A program made the position numbers and the translations under genes. The notes beneath the pieces were generated by a model that did not search any database, was not told where the DNA came from, and saw nothing but the letters and a program-made list of their open reading frames with translations. Of a DNA stretch of 64,000 nt, positions 22,701-31,248 are shown piece after piece (the stretch's first letter is position 1; each line of letters starts with the position of its first letter). Origin of the DNA: Humulus lupulus (Eukaryota; Streptophyta; Magnoliopsida; Rosales; Cannabaceae); NCBI RefSeq assembly GCF_963169125.1, contig NC_084793.1:39361078-39425077 (forward strand), given 5' to 3'.

Positions 22701-25700
22701 CGCATGAATCAAATGAGCAAGTGACATATATAGGAGTTCATAGTAACTTCAGGATTAAGATAAGTTTGTATATGATCATTAGTTGATGTGTTTTATAATA
22801 CTACGAAACGATATTTAAACAAGTATTATTAAATCACATCTAGTATAGTTATACATACTCTCAACATGCAAAGTACCTCCACTAAAGTGTCCTACTACAC
22901 TAGTAACCCGGATCCAGGTCACATATATTAATAATACTAGTGGACTGTACTAGCAGTAATTAATCTAAAGATTCCATAACTTTATTTTACTGCGAACTAT
23001 TTCATTATCTTAATCTCAATCCTCTCATACAAATATGAGATTGAGACCACATAGATGAACTTGGGAATTTTTTGATATTTGCTTAATATTATTAGCAATA
23101 ATATAGTACATAAGCTACATATATACAATCATTCGATTCATTCATTCATTTCATTAAAATCATTGTCTACTATAATTGCTTTAAGGGCACAATTCCCAAC
23201 AACCTTTACTAAGGGCATCGCAATGCGAGGCCAGGTGTGCAAGGCACCAGCGCCTATGTGCCTCTGAGGAGCTAAGAGCCTCGCTAGGCCTCCTCCACGC
23301 ATGCCCAAGTCCCGAAGGCATGAGGACCTTGCTATGCAATTCCTAACATGCCTAGACGTACTGTAAGTCCCCACGGCCACATGCCAAATGAAGAAACAAG
23401 TGCCTTGCTAGGCCTCCTCCCCGCACGCGGAAGTCCTCAGACCAGGACGCCCCAAAGGGATGTCTCGCGTAGCAAGACGCTCACCACATAGGTTTCGCAC
23501 CTATCTATGTTGCGCTAAGATGGGCACCCATACCCTCATGAGAATACGCCCAAATCTCGAATGCACAAGGGCCTCGCTATGTGAGGCCCAACTCGCCTAG
23601 ATGAAAAATACTCCCGCCGCACGCCGCATACCTAGAAGGAATAAGGGCCTCACATAGCGAGGCCCAATATGCACAGGTGCCAAAACACACACCTGAAGAA
23701 AAGTTGAGGACGCCTTTCTTGCGCCTAAGAATCCAAGCGAGACGTTGCGTCTTGCCAGCCTGAGGACTCGCGCGAGGCACCTTGTCCCATCACATGCACC
23801 TCGTGCCTCGCTGAAAAGGCCTTACTTCCCTTTCTGAAGAAGGTGCCATCAACGAGGCACACCCTCGCCGTGGCTTCTCACTACATGTAAAGTCTAAAAC
23901 TTCAGGAATATGTGTACGAGGAACACTAGTAAAGACACAATCATCATTGGGTGTCAAGCTAGAATTGGTGAAGACGACTGAGTGTTTTATTGATGATGAC
24001 TCACAAGCTTTCCTACACTTGGAAAATTGTAAGGAAACTTGGAGAAAAGGTGTATCTTGGAAATGTGAGAATGACCATCAGGCACAAGGCAGGCGTACAG
24101 GTATAGGATGTATGACCGTGAAGAGGACAGAGGCGTGAGTCTAACATCTGTATTAGACAAGTAGTAGTTGTACGAATTAGTATAAAGGGTGGAGTCACTA
24201 CCTGCATACATTTGACCATGTACAGGGGTCGACACCACAACCTTCTGCACCACTACGACCTATGTCACTACCTGAAAGAGTGTACATATGTACAATCTTG
24301 TCCCCTGGAACCACTATGTATTAGGAGCCATTAGAGCTCCACTATAAATAGATCTTCACCCCTCCAGCAAAGGGGTTGGAAAATGCATTGTATACACAGG
24401 CAGTTAAGCAATATACGCATTTTTCTCCATTTTTTTTCAACACTCTTCTTCTTCAAGTTTTTTCTAAGTTCTTTCTAGGTTCATTATTTTCTTATTGACC
24501 TTTGAATTTTCCGACCTAACATCGTTAACGAGTTCTCACCGTCAACAATTCATAATGGTTTGATTAAGTTTTAGTATAATTGTTACTCTTGAGATGAGTA
24601 TCGATAGAGTTTTGTTCGAAGACAAATAAGTTGAGAATTGTTAAATCTAAACAATTTCTAGTGGATACTAGGACAGATGATCCAAAGTTGGATTTTACCT
24701 TAGTTTAGTCCAACCTAGTTTCTTTAAAGGTTTTATGTTCAATGCAAGTGTATGACTTAAGAATTATTTTGATTCCATTAAGGTCTATAAAATGCATTTC
24801 TACTATGTTATTTAGTTTGAGAAATTGTGGATGTTAAGTATAACTTATTAAATTTAACTAATTGTGATCGCATAACTATGGAAATATTTTTTTTTATGGT
24901 ATATCTAATGAGAGTGATCCATCTATTTTATATGATTTTTATATAAAATTATAGGGAGTTATTTTGTGTATTATAATATATATTATTATCTATTATAAAT
25001 GATGAAGATCATTTCTAAACGATGGCGGAAGGTTAATTTTCGACCACCTAAGCTATAGTTATTATACATCTATCACGGTTTAGAGTTCAGGGCATAGCAA
25101 CTAAATCTTATTATATGTACTAGTTTCTCTTTCTTTTTCTTTTTTGTTGTATTTTTGTCAATTTTATTTTCTTTTCTTGTTATTCTCTCAATATTTTTAA
25201 TACTTAAATATATATTTCTTCTTCTTTTTTTAAAAAATAAATAAATAAATTCCTATGGATGTAATTTTTTTCTTCCATTTTACCCATTTATTATATATGT
25301 TTATGCTGAATAGTTTTCACTAAAACAAAGTGCAATCTCAAAATCACATGTTTTTATTTATACATAACTTTCTATTGGGTCAGGTATATTTTATATATGA
25401 GAGACTCACTTAAATAAACAGTAGTTATTATTTCGAAACAAAGCCAAATAAATAAATACGAGAAAGAAATTAAGCAAAGCAGGAGTAGAAAAAAGAAAGA
25501 AGAGGAATCTATATTAATTAAGAGGCATTTAAATTGATTTTTGTACTAATGTACAAGATCAGATATTATTAAACATTTTTCTAAGGATTAATTATTATTA
25601 GTTCCTAATGACCGAAACGCTCATAAAATACATAAGAACGACCTAATAATGGGGTTGTTTAGTATTTGTAATAATAGATATATTATACATCACATGCATA

Positions 25701-28128
25701 TGCATATAAATATATATATATATATATTTATTTATATAAATTAGGGGCAACAAAAAAGAAGAGACGTACTTACCAATTTGATGGTGTCCTGGATGATTGA
25801 GTTTGTCTTTTTGATTAGTCACTTCTGCGTTCGACGGCATTCTTTTAAACTTGTGATCTATATATAAACCTTCCAAAATATTGTGGCGACAAATTTAGTA
25901 ACCTCGTATATTCCTCTCCTTTAAATTATATTACAAATATATATATAAATATATATATATATTTGTTTATAAGTATATAATTCTTTGTTTTAACAGTTTT
26001 TTTTTATTTCTTTATATTAACTTTAATAAAATATTTTTATATTTAACTATAAATATGACTTAAACTTAAATAAAATTCAATAAATAAATAATTAAAAAAA
26101 TTAAAATATGATATATTTGAGATATTGACTTAAAATTAAATAAATATATAATTAAACAAATTAAAATATGATATTTTTGTGATAATTATTTAAAAATAAT
26201 AAAATCATACGTATTATTACTTAAATAAAATCTAATTAAACTTAAATTTAAACTTTAAGTATTAGAATAATATTATATTAAACATATAATATAATATAAT
26301 CTACTAGCAACAAACTTAACTTTAAAATCAACATATAATATTAATATTATATTAAACATATAATATATTTGTTGTTTGTCATTGTCAAATTCAAAAATTA
26401 GAATAAACATAAACTTCAACAAAAATTAATTAATTAATCAAAATAGTTAATGCATGTATACTACTTTACACTATGACTTTTTCTATTTTTTTTTATTTAT
26501 ATTATTAATTTTTTTTTAAATACTATTATAATTTATATGCATATGTCATGTAGCCATATAAATATATATATATATATCTATGTCAATGTTGTATTTAGAT
26601 GTCATATATGTAGAGATTATTGATATATAAATTTTTATATATATTATACAACTATAATTAATTCTAATATATATATATATTTAAAAAGTGAACTAATTTT
26701 TATTAAAATTATAGACAATATTTTGCCTTAATTTTTTTAATACATTTATGTCATACATTATATTAAACATCTTTTATTTAATTTTATGATATTTTTTATT
26801 TATTTAAAATTTATATGATAATTAAAAAATATAATAAAAATAAATACATGTTTAAATAGGCATATTTACACTTTTAAAATTAAGTAAACGTGCATTGCAC
26901 GTTTCTTCTACCTAGTCTTATATAAGTACACATGTATTTTTGAGATGATTAATCCTAACGCATAGAATAATTATATCCTAACATAAGGGCAATGGTTTAA
27001 GCCTAATGCCAAAATTAATCCTAATGCAAACAATAATTATAGGCATTCCTTTCTACAGCTCATTAAAGTAAAGACAATTAGTAAAGAAAGTGATAAGTTA
27101 CATGTGACTGTGAACGGAATTAATTGTAAAATTCATCGGGAGCATACTTTTCCAAATCATATAGCACACAGTAAAAATGAATATATATATATATATATGT
27201 ATATATAATCATCAAACAAGATAATACAAGTGGCAAATTTCCAAAATTAGTCTCAATAAAGTTAAAAAGACTCGACTCAAACGCACACATACATATAAAA
27301 ATATATATACCACATATAAATGTGTCCTCTACATATAATTCTCCCTGTCATAAAAATTATGAACGGATATATGAATTTATATATATATATATATATATCG
27401 TTTTAAATGGTGATGATTCCTTAAAGGAAAGCTTGCACTAAGAACGTACCCTAGCTGCTTGAGATGTAAAGCAAGTTATATATACATATAACACGAACAT
27501 ATGGATTAATAAGAAAAGTATTTATATACACTTACAGTTATAAATAATTTTGTCCCATCCTCCAAGATTATGATATATACCACTTGTTAAGCAAGAGGGC
27601 TTGCTCGCTAAAGTGTGGAGAGGGGAATGTCCTTTCTTATCAGGATGATTGACAAGTTCCTTGTACATTTGAATGATTTTAAATGCCAACTCTGTTAAGC
27701 CCGAGTGATTGAGTATATATCAGACACTATCCAAGTACCGAAAAATAAATTAAATACACCGGTTAAACTGAGCTAATTAATCTATAGTGATTTAAAAACT
27801 AAACAGGTTGGTACGTACGTACCAAAATCCTCCCCAAAGATTGCACAATGAAGAATAGTTTGATCATCTTCTGTTCTAATAGAATAAGACAAGCATTGCT
27901 CATGCTCCAAGCACATGGAGTTTAAGCAAAAGAAAGCATCCGGTTGTCCGTACATAACTGCCCAAAAGAGGGGTGTCTCGCCCTACCTGTTGGCAACGCC
28001 GATGAGTGTCGAGTCGGCAGCCGCAATGGATTTGCACATTTTGACGTCCCCCATCGCTGCCGCGTAATGGAGGGCCGTATGTCCTCGCTCGTTCCCGACG
28101 CTCAGTGGGCTTGATTTGGAAGCAGTCT

Positions 28129-28169
<41 letters not shown>

Positions 28170-28387
28170 TTATTAGTTTGTATGGCTTTTACTAATTGTT
28201 CAACGACTTCATCTTTGGCCTCGGAGACTGCCATGTGCAGCGCCGTGTGCCCTGTTTTGGTCATCTGTACCCCATGAGCCGTTGGATCTTCCTTGTATAA
28301 ACTTATGACTTTCTCCCATTCACCTTTCATGACGTGTGCAAACAATTCTCTCTTCACCTTCTCAACATTACTCATCATGTTCTTCAT
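7128..28387 (-). CDS. ankyrin-repeat PGG-domain membrane protein gene, 7 exons, one internal stop
   Basis: A host gene assembled from seven exons on the - strand: 28387-27823, 27691-27536, 25869-25774, 8797-8705, 8473-8336, 8135-7783, 7712-7128. Every junction is GT-AG and every phase agrees, giving 1986 bp (661 residues plus stop). The N-terminal half has ankyrin repeats (for example GHTALHYAAAMG and KGHSPLHTLASKPS). A middle linker and more ankyrin repeats (NVLLLAAENR, GNTALHYAAMLA) follow, then a PGG domain with about four membrane segments (residues about 510-645). The family includes plant ACD6/ITN1-type plasma-membrane proteins linked to stress and defence. That role is inferred from family, not shown here. 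One TAG at codon 135 breaks the frame. Intron 3 is about 17 kb and full of transposons, so correct splicing is not certain. Confidence 0.8.
7713..7782 (-). other. intron 6 of ankyrin/PGG gene
   Basis: 70 bp, GT at 7782-7781 and AG at 7714-7713, phase 0. Confidence 0.85.
7783..8135 (-). CDS. ankyrin/PGG gene exon 6
   Basis: 353 bp, acceptor GCAG (8139-8136) and donor GT (7782-7781), leaving phase 0. It codes for the second ankyrin block: KETAILIAARNGVSEIVERI, NVLLLAAENRHWEVYKLL, NQGNTALHYAAMLA, then ALQMQWEIKWYK, the conserved link to the PGG domain. An ATG at 8142 opens the same frame but lies inside the intron just before the acceptor, so it is not the likely start. Confidence 0.85.
8336..8473 (-). 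CDS. ankyrin/PGG gene exon 5
   Basis: 138 bp, acceptor TTAG before 8473 and donor GT at 8335-8334. It codes for the basic linker ITKIREEKQKHLSAAHIVDE followed by an acidic stretch. It is typical of the segment joining the two ankyrin blocks. Confidence 0.8.
8705..8797 (-). CDS. ankyrin/PGG gene exon 4
   Basis: 93 bp between AG (8799-8798) and GT (8704-8703). It reads FVPVTHATCLNLVKFIYKAV, which matches the short conserved segment before the IKEKKQKH-like linker in this family. The open frame is too short to stand out alone. Phase 1 in and out agrees with exons 3 and 5. Confidence 0.75.
8798..10423. other. left part of intron 3, low-complexity and repeat remnants
   Basis: No coding motif. 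It has a TA microsatellite near 8863-8884 and, at 9340-9480, short alternating motifs of the CGTCACTAG / TTGCTAG / GCGACAAA type that look like a decayed DNA-transposon end. No boundaries could be set. The Tat-like LTR starts at its right side. Confidence 0.5.
10424..11852 (+). repeat. Tat-like 5' LTR
   Basis: It contains many copies of GGGCCTCGC / GCGAGGC-type words, giving a repetitive GC-rich U3. A TATAAATA is at 11659-11666 and the end is CAACA at 11852. Similarity to the 3' LTR starts at about 10424. Confidence 0.8.
11659..11666 (+). promoter_or_regulatory. TATA box of Tat-like 5' LTR
   Basis: CTATAAATAGATCTTCACCCC, also present at 24342-24350 in the 3' LTR. Confidence 0.6.
11856..11872 (+). 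promoter_or_regulatory. primer-binding-site-like sequence
   Basis: TGGTGCCATCTGTGGGA lies 3 bp after the LTR. It is a one- or two-base variant of the TGGCGCCGTCTGTGGGA site common in plant Tat-type gypsy elements. Confidence 0.65.
11921..13734 (+). pseudogene. gypsy gag, broken
   Basis: The first methionine MPRRSRRMQELQD is at 11921 and its frame runs to 12406. A linker (12509-12742) and the retrotransposon gag domain (12868-13059: YVGTTDPKYHLHDF ... VTLKGATYKWFKRL) follow, interrupted by a TAG at about 13057. The domain continues with NVKQGENESLKSYIHRFNMQ (13120-13190), another stop, then 13216-13734. The last part ends with HTTEECTHLKIEIEELI and GHLGMYVRR, typical of Tat gag C-termini. Several stops and frame changes mean that no intact Gag can be made. 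Confidence 0.82.
13844..14300 (+). pseudogene. gypsy aspartic protease remnant
   Basis: The frame 13844-14101 has RILVDNGNSVDILY, the retropepsin active-site region with Asn in place of the usual Thr/Ser after Asp, then IELSLTMGEQ. A stop at 14099-14101 follows. The continuation in frame (VLGRPPLREIKAIASIYH) matches the protease end but contains further stops. No reverse transcriptase follows. Confidence 0.75.
14499..14519. repeat. poly-C run
   Basis: 21 consecutive C within the internal region of the Tat-like element. It is a likely polymerase-slippage and assembly-error spot. Confidence 0.85.
14826..15110 (+). repeat. two-copy tandem repeat
   Basis: A unit of about 155 bp beginning AACGAGGATAACCTCCTGATAA and ending GGGTCCTAAAAGAGACGCTTG is repeated once from about 14983 with roughly 10% differences. 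Such short tandem arrays are common in the non-coding part of Tat elements. Confidence 0.75.
15124..16914 (+). mobile_element. solo gypsy LTR with TSD CTATG
   Basis: It starts TGTAGAGTCC and ends GGTCATTACA, the same ends as the LTRs at 50396-52404 (there on the - strand), and shares their inner blocks. The 5-bp target-site duplication CTATG is at 15119-15123 and 16915-16919. No internal retroelement genes remain, so it is a recombined solo LTR. A TATA box (CTATAAATAG, 15741-15750) and four CGATATATCG palindromes (15433, 15456, 15527, 15548) are present. Confidence 0.9.
16920..17488. other. Tat-like element internal region, short tandem words
   Basis: Non-coding. Words such as GACTTAAGAAGTTCCA(C/T)GCA and CACATGAT/GAAAAC recur at 17205-17315. 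No gene seen. Confidence 0.5.
17489..19576 (-). pseudogene. antisense gene of Tat-like element (Transposase_28-type), broken
   Basis: Reading the - strand from right to left: an N-terminal part (19576-19208); a region around 19100-18770 reading SMPLHPFFVKVLNYFEMTPL and SPNSGVMLSCLYVSYKQV, which resembles the putative plant transposon domain PF04195 (PLPPFF..VLNYF..., LTPNS...); an acidic part with DDDDEDYHYSGDDV (18579-18151); and a heptad-rich coiled coil, ARVSDLEGQLAEAIHKRDVA (17725-17489). This order (domain, acidic linker, coiled coil) fits the antisense ORF known in some Tat elements. Stops and frame changes separate the parts. Identification is by eye. Confidence 0.6.
19577..20118. other. 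Tat-like element internal region, diverged short repeats
   Basis: No gene recognised. Near 20046-20118 a word of about 22 bp (CCTTTGGATRTGAAARG with GCGGG) recurs three times. Confidence 0.5.
20119..20480 (+). mobile_element. Cassandra-like TRIM solo LTR carrying a 5S rRNA segment
   Basis: It starts TGTGATAGTCAG and contains, from about 20318 to 20395, a stretch close to plant 5S rRNA: GAACTCCAAAGTTAAGC and GATGGGTGACCTCCTGGGAAG, the internal Pol III control region. LTRs of Cassandra TRIM retrotransposons carry exactly this. GGGCC lies on both sides (20114-20118 and 20481-20485), which would be a 5-bp duplication. The right end reads GACGT, not CA, so the right border is tentative. Confidence 0.75.
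20318..20395 (+). ncRNA. 5S rRNA-derived segment inside the Cassandra-like LTR
   Basis: About the last two-thirds of a 5S gene, with mutations (GCATGCTTGACC in place of the usual GCGTGCTTGGGC; GTTTTCTCAGG at the 3' side). The 5' third is diverged. It is transposon-borne, not a ribosomal gene. Confidence 0.7.
20486..21001. other. end of Tat-like internal region with purine-rich tract
   Basis: No gene seen. It ends ACTCAGGGGCAAG just before the 3' LTR start at 21002, a weak polypurine tract. Confidence 0.5.
21002..21135 (+). repeat. Tat-like 3' LTR, left piece
   Basis: It starts TGTAGATATGGG after the purine tract and reaches the block GGGCCTAGCTATGTGAGGCC before being cut by the solo copia LTR. 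Confidence 0.75.
21136..23201 (-). mobile_element. solo copia LTR inside the Tat-like 3' LTR
   Basis: On the + strand it begins TGTTAGGAACAATTCC and ends GGGCACAATTCCCAACA. Read on the - strand it starts TGTTGGGAATTGTGCCC and ends near TTTCCGCTGCACACTAGG, the usual form of copia LTRs. The flanks are CCCTT and ACCTT, a 5-bp duplication with one mismatch. It has no internal genes. An (ATG)n run is at about 21626-21650. It splits the GC-rich repeat words of the host LTR. Confidence 0.8.
23202..24547 (+). repeat. Tat-like 3' LTR, right piece
   Basis: It resumes the LTR (ACCTTTACTAAGGGCATCGC) and runs parallel to 10470-11852, with TATAAATA near 24343-24350, ending GTCAACA at 24547. Confidence 0.8.
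24548..25773. other. right part of intron 3, AT-rich, no gene seen
   Basis: AT-rich with long T runs near 25120-25230. No coding motif or repeat boundary recognised. It ends at the exon 3 donor. Confidence 0.5.
25774..25869 (-). CDS. ankyrin/PGG gene exon 3 (linker)
   Basis: 96 bp, acceptor AG at 25871-25870 and donor GTAAGT at 25773. The phase matches exons 2 and 4. It codes for a polar linker (LYIDHKFKRMPSNAEV ... HHQI), expected to be variable in the family. Its support is mainly from splice sites, phase and position. Confidence 0.65.
25870..27535 (-). other. intron 2 of ankyrin/PGG gene
   Basis: GT at 27535-27534 and AG at 25871-25870. It is very AT-rich with several TA microsatellites (25928-25960, 27181-27200, 27378-27400) and contains a Helitron 3' end at about 26886-26915. 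Confidence 0.7.
26886..26915 (+). mobile_element. Helitron-like 3' terminus
   Basis: The palindrome AACGTGCATTGCACGTT is followed eight bases later by CTAG and then T. A short hairpin about ten bases before a CTRR end with insertion before T is the Helitron 3' signature. The 5' TC end was not located in the AT-rich DNA to the left, so the element length is unknown. Confidence 0.6.
27536..27691 (-). CDS. ankyrin/PGG gene exon 2
   Basis: Bounded by acceptor CAG (27693-27692) and donor GTAAGT (27535 down). It has 156 bp, phase 1 in and phase 1 out. The frame reads LAFKIIQMYKELVN ... GHSPLHTLASKPSCLTSG ... WDKIIYN, the usual repeat after ILHCAI in this family. Confidence 0.82.
27692..27822 (-). 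other. intron 1 of ankyrin/PGG gene
   Basis: 131 bp, GTACGTACGT at the donor and TTAACAG at the acceptor. Confidence 0.8.
27823..28387 (-). CDS. ankyrin/PGG gene exon 1
   Basis: Starts at ATG 28387 (MKNMMSNVEKVKRELF) and ends at a GT donor (27822-27821), phase 1. It codes for two clear ankyrin repeats (HTALHMAVSE, HTALHYAAAMG), a serine run, and after the TAG at 27983-27985 a third repeat start (GETPLFWAVMYGQ) and DDQTILHCAIFGEDF. The continued homology in the same frame after the stop indicates a single nonsense change. The start is chosen because it is the first ATG of the frame and fits the family N-terminus. Confidence 0.82.
28130..28175 (-). repeat. triplet microsatellite coding a serine run
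   Basis: An (ACT/CTA)n run on the + strand reads as about 13 Ser codons (preceded by NN) in exon 1, between the first two ankyrin repeats. Confidence 0.9.
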
Positions 28388-28785
28388 TGCACTCGTTGTC
28401 TCAATAAATTTATATATAAATATATATATATATATTGTCGATAAGATAATATATTACACAAAGAAATGTAGAAGAAAAAAGTGCTGATTTTATTAATGAT
28501 GATCAGTATATATACTCTTTCTAATCTTCTTTCTTATTGCTATCAGGTGCTTTTCTTTTGTTAGATTCGAGGCGTGTAGATTTTACAAAGGAGAGAAGCT
28601 TGAATTAAAATTTTTCGGGAATGTGTCGATCGGTGCTCAATTTTCACGAAAAAGCAAAATATTGCGTGATTCAAATGTTATGGTATTTGACCCCTTCCCT
28701 TCTGTTTACGTCAATTACCATATTTAACATTGAGTTTCTAAGAAATACCAAAAAACATAACTATTTTTTTAAATGATAAAAAATG
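28388..28785 (-). promoter_or_regulatory. upstream region of ankyrin/PGG gene
   Basis: 5' flank of the gene. A TATATAAATATATATA stretch lies about 25-50 bp before the ATG. No specific cis-element could be supported. Confidence 0.3.
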
Positions 28786-29023
28786 GATTCTTAAGTTTAT
28801 TTTCAGTCAAAATTTATTGATAAAATACAAAAATAAACTCACTTAAAATAATATAAATAATCAATAAATTTGATTAAACTTAAAATTGAGAATCTTTTTC
28901 AATTTTAAGTTTAATCAAATTTATTGATCATTTAAATGAAAAATAAATATATTATTAATTTTTAAGTAAAGTTATTTGTATATTTATCAAGAAAACTTTA
29001 AGTAAAAATAGACTTAAGAGGCC
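28786..29023. repeat. fold-back (MITE-like) inverted repeat
   Basis: A 29-nt arm at 28861-28889 (TCAATAAATTTGATTAAACT and on) is matched by its perfect complement at 28900-28928 around a loop of about ten bases. Weaker complementarity continues outward to TTCTTAAGT (28788) and ACTTAAGAG (29012). It is a non-coding hairpin about 240 bp long. No target-site duplication was found. Confidence 0.75.
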
Positions 29024-29643
29024 TATTTTACTATTATAAAAAAAAATAGAAATGACAACAAATGGCCTCATAAAAAATAGCTGTTTTTTTCAATTCTTAT
29101 ACTATATTATATTTTTTAAAGTTAGAAAAAACAGCCTCTCACTTCGTTTCAATCATCTTATGTATCGTCGCTTGAATGAAGACACCCGATCGACCCAACT
29201 TTCCCAAATGTCTACCACTGGCCCTTCTCCTTTTTGGGTCTTGATTTTTTGTGTCGTTTCAGCCCTCTTGGTCAACGTTTCGTCGAGAGAAAGAGAGAGT
29301 GTGTGTTGTACCTGAAAAAAAAATACAAGCTCAAGTGTCTTGTTCGTGGTACAGCTGGCAAGCAAATAATGAAGGTTATTCAATCCTTAGAACGATGTAT
29401 GAGTTGTAAGGTTCATAGCCTGAGTAAAGCCCAACTGAGATTAGACATCAAGGAGATCACCTAAGTCACATCTCGAGCATCTCGATGTTCATATAGCTGA
29501 AGCCTACAAACCTCCAGCTCAAGGAGTGCATTCAATTCGTTGTAAACCTTTGGAGTGCACAGACTTGAATTCCTAAAGCCTCGAAGACGTTACACAAATC
29601 AATGGCATATTGTAACTGTTGTAACCCCTGCCAGATAAACGTA
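29024..29643. other. intergenic DNA, nothing recognised
   Basis: Open frames up to 87 codons without motifs. It ends with GTA at 29641-29643, the left copy of the CACTA target duplication. Confidence 0.5.
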
Positions 29644-29802
29644 CACTACAAGAAAAAATGCTTTTAATAACTCCAAAAATGTGTTATCAAAAGCTACGAT
29701 AACACTTTCTGATGTGTTAAGAAATACTGTGTTATCGTAGGTCAGGGTACTTACCATAATACTTTATCAGTGTTATACAGATGTGTTATTGTACTGTCAA
29801 CG

Positions 29803-30020
29803 ATAACACTTTTTTTGTGTTATACTACACTTTAGTATAACACTTTTTTTATGTTATATTACACTTTACTATAACACTTTTTTTGTGTTATACTACACTT
29901 TAGTATAACACTTTTTTTGTGTTATACTACACTTTAGTATAACACATTTTTTGTGTTATACTAGACTTTAGTATAACACATTTTTTGTGTTATACTACAC
30001 TTTAGTATAATACATGTGTT
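29803..30020. repeat. CACTA subterminal palindromic repeat array
   Basis: About six units of 33-35 bp, each of the form AGTATAACAC - T7 - GTGTTATACT with the spacer ACACTTT. Units are both tandem and self-complementary. Subterminal repeats of CACTA elements are the usual transposase-binding sites, but these are longer and more hairpin-prone than usual. Confidence 0.85.
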
Positions 30021-30245
30021 ATATTAGCTTAGAGAAACATAATCTTTGTTTACTTGCACAAAACTAGGAAAACAAATATGAAAGTTGAAGCCAAATAAGG
30101 TAACATAAATAGATTTTTATTAATTACTCAAATGTAATTACAATATTTAGTCTACTAGTCTAGGCTTAAGAAATCATATTACAACATGGTGGGTTGAATT
30201 AAACACTGAGCGCAAAACAGAGATTCTTCTTTGTGAAATTCTTTT

Positions 30246-31248
30246 TTATGCCAAGCAATCCTTTGAGCTGCTGAAGGGCAATTGTAATGACAGCTCCTCC
30301 CATGAACCCAACAATGGCAGCTCCTCCCATGAACCCAAGATGTTAGCACCCATGGCCATTATAGCAACACTATTAGGATTAGGAGATAATTTCCTGACCA
30401 AAGTGCAGATGATCTCAACAACCCTGGGCAAATGATAAGAGACAAGAGCATTAACATGACAAGAAACAAACATAACACGGTACACAGAAAAAGAACAGTA
30501 TTTACCACACTCAATGCCCATTAAAGCAAAACACACAGCCTAGCAGGTATTGCTGCAGAAGCTTTTAGTTAATTAGTATTGTCAAAACATCATAAATCTA
30601 GATTAGTTTCAGTTAGATATCCCAGTTGCACAAGATTCTAAGTGTTCATAAAAAATCTAGATTAGTTTCAATTAAATAGCATGTCATCTTCCTATAATAT
30701 AGCATGAATAATTTAGCAGTAATCAATATCTCTGTAGTCTCTAGAAAGCTAGATTTTCAGTTAATATGATATATAGAAGACTTACAGTTAGACCAGGTTT
30801 AGTTTCTTTGGTGACTACACTGAGTCTCATATCCAAATTCTTTTCAAGACAAGATATTTCCAAATTCTACACAAGTTTTATGGAAAAGTATTAAAATAAG
30901 AACCTTAAGTGACAATTACTTCACTTTGTTGTAGTGATTATCTACACTTCATTGTTAAATTATGTAGTTTCTTAAAAAATAAATGAATATCTAGTTTCAC
31001 ACACAGAAACCAACATTTAATTCAAAACTCAACCTTAAATGTTACAGTATGTTACTAGAGTGCAACAGAGAGTTGTGATGAACCTGTACTGAAGCAATAA
31101 TCCCTAGTTCACCAAACCTGTTTGCAGTCCCAAGTGTAAGATGCTGGGCATGCTTAATCTGAAAATTAGCTCTAGTCATGCAAAAATAAGCATGGAAAGA
31201 AATATCAATATTAAAACTTTGCAATAAGAAACAGATTTTCTGTGGCAC
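30246..31248 (-). other. possible unrecognised exon fragments in CACTA element
   Basis: Two - strand stretches look exon-like: VEIICTLVRKLSPNPNSVAI (about 30355-30425) and QIKHAQHLTLGTANRFGELG (about 31083-31162, with AG before and GT after). I do not recognise them. They lie downstream of the MOR1 fragment in its reading direction. Confidence 0.35.

Larger units (their letters stand above)
10424..24547 (+). mobile_element. Tat-like Ty3/gypsy element, gag-protease only, in intron 3
   Basis: Two LTRs (10424-11852 and 21002-24547, the second interrupted) share the block beginning near CCCTCGACTAAGGGCCTCG and ending TTCTCACC(A/G)TCAACA. Between them are gag and protease remnants on the + strand and coding remnants on the - strand, but no reverse transcriptase or integrase motifs. 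This is the layout of Tat-lineage or large non-autonomous elements. The 5' LTR lacks about 60 bp of its left end. It is antisense to the host gene. Three later insertions lie inside it. Confidence 0.8.

Noticed and set aside
25643..25773. Extension of exon 3 reading frame to 25643
   Set aside because: A strong GTAAGT donor at 25773 and phase agreement with exon 4 show the frame beyond is intronic. The TA-rich stretch there is non-coding.
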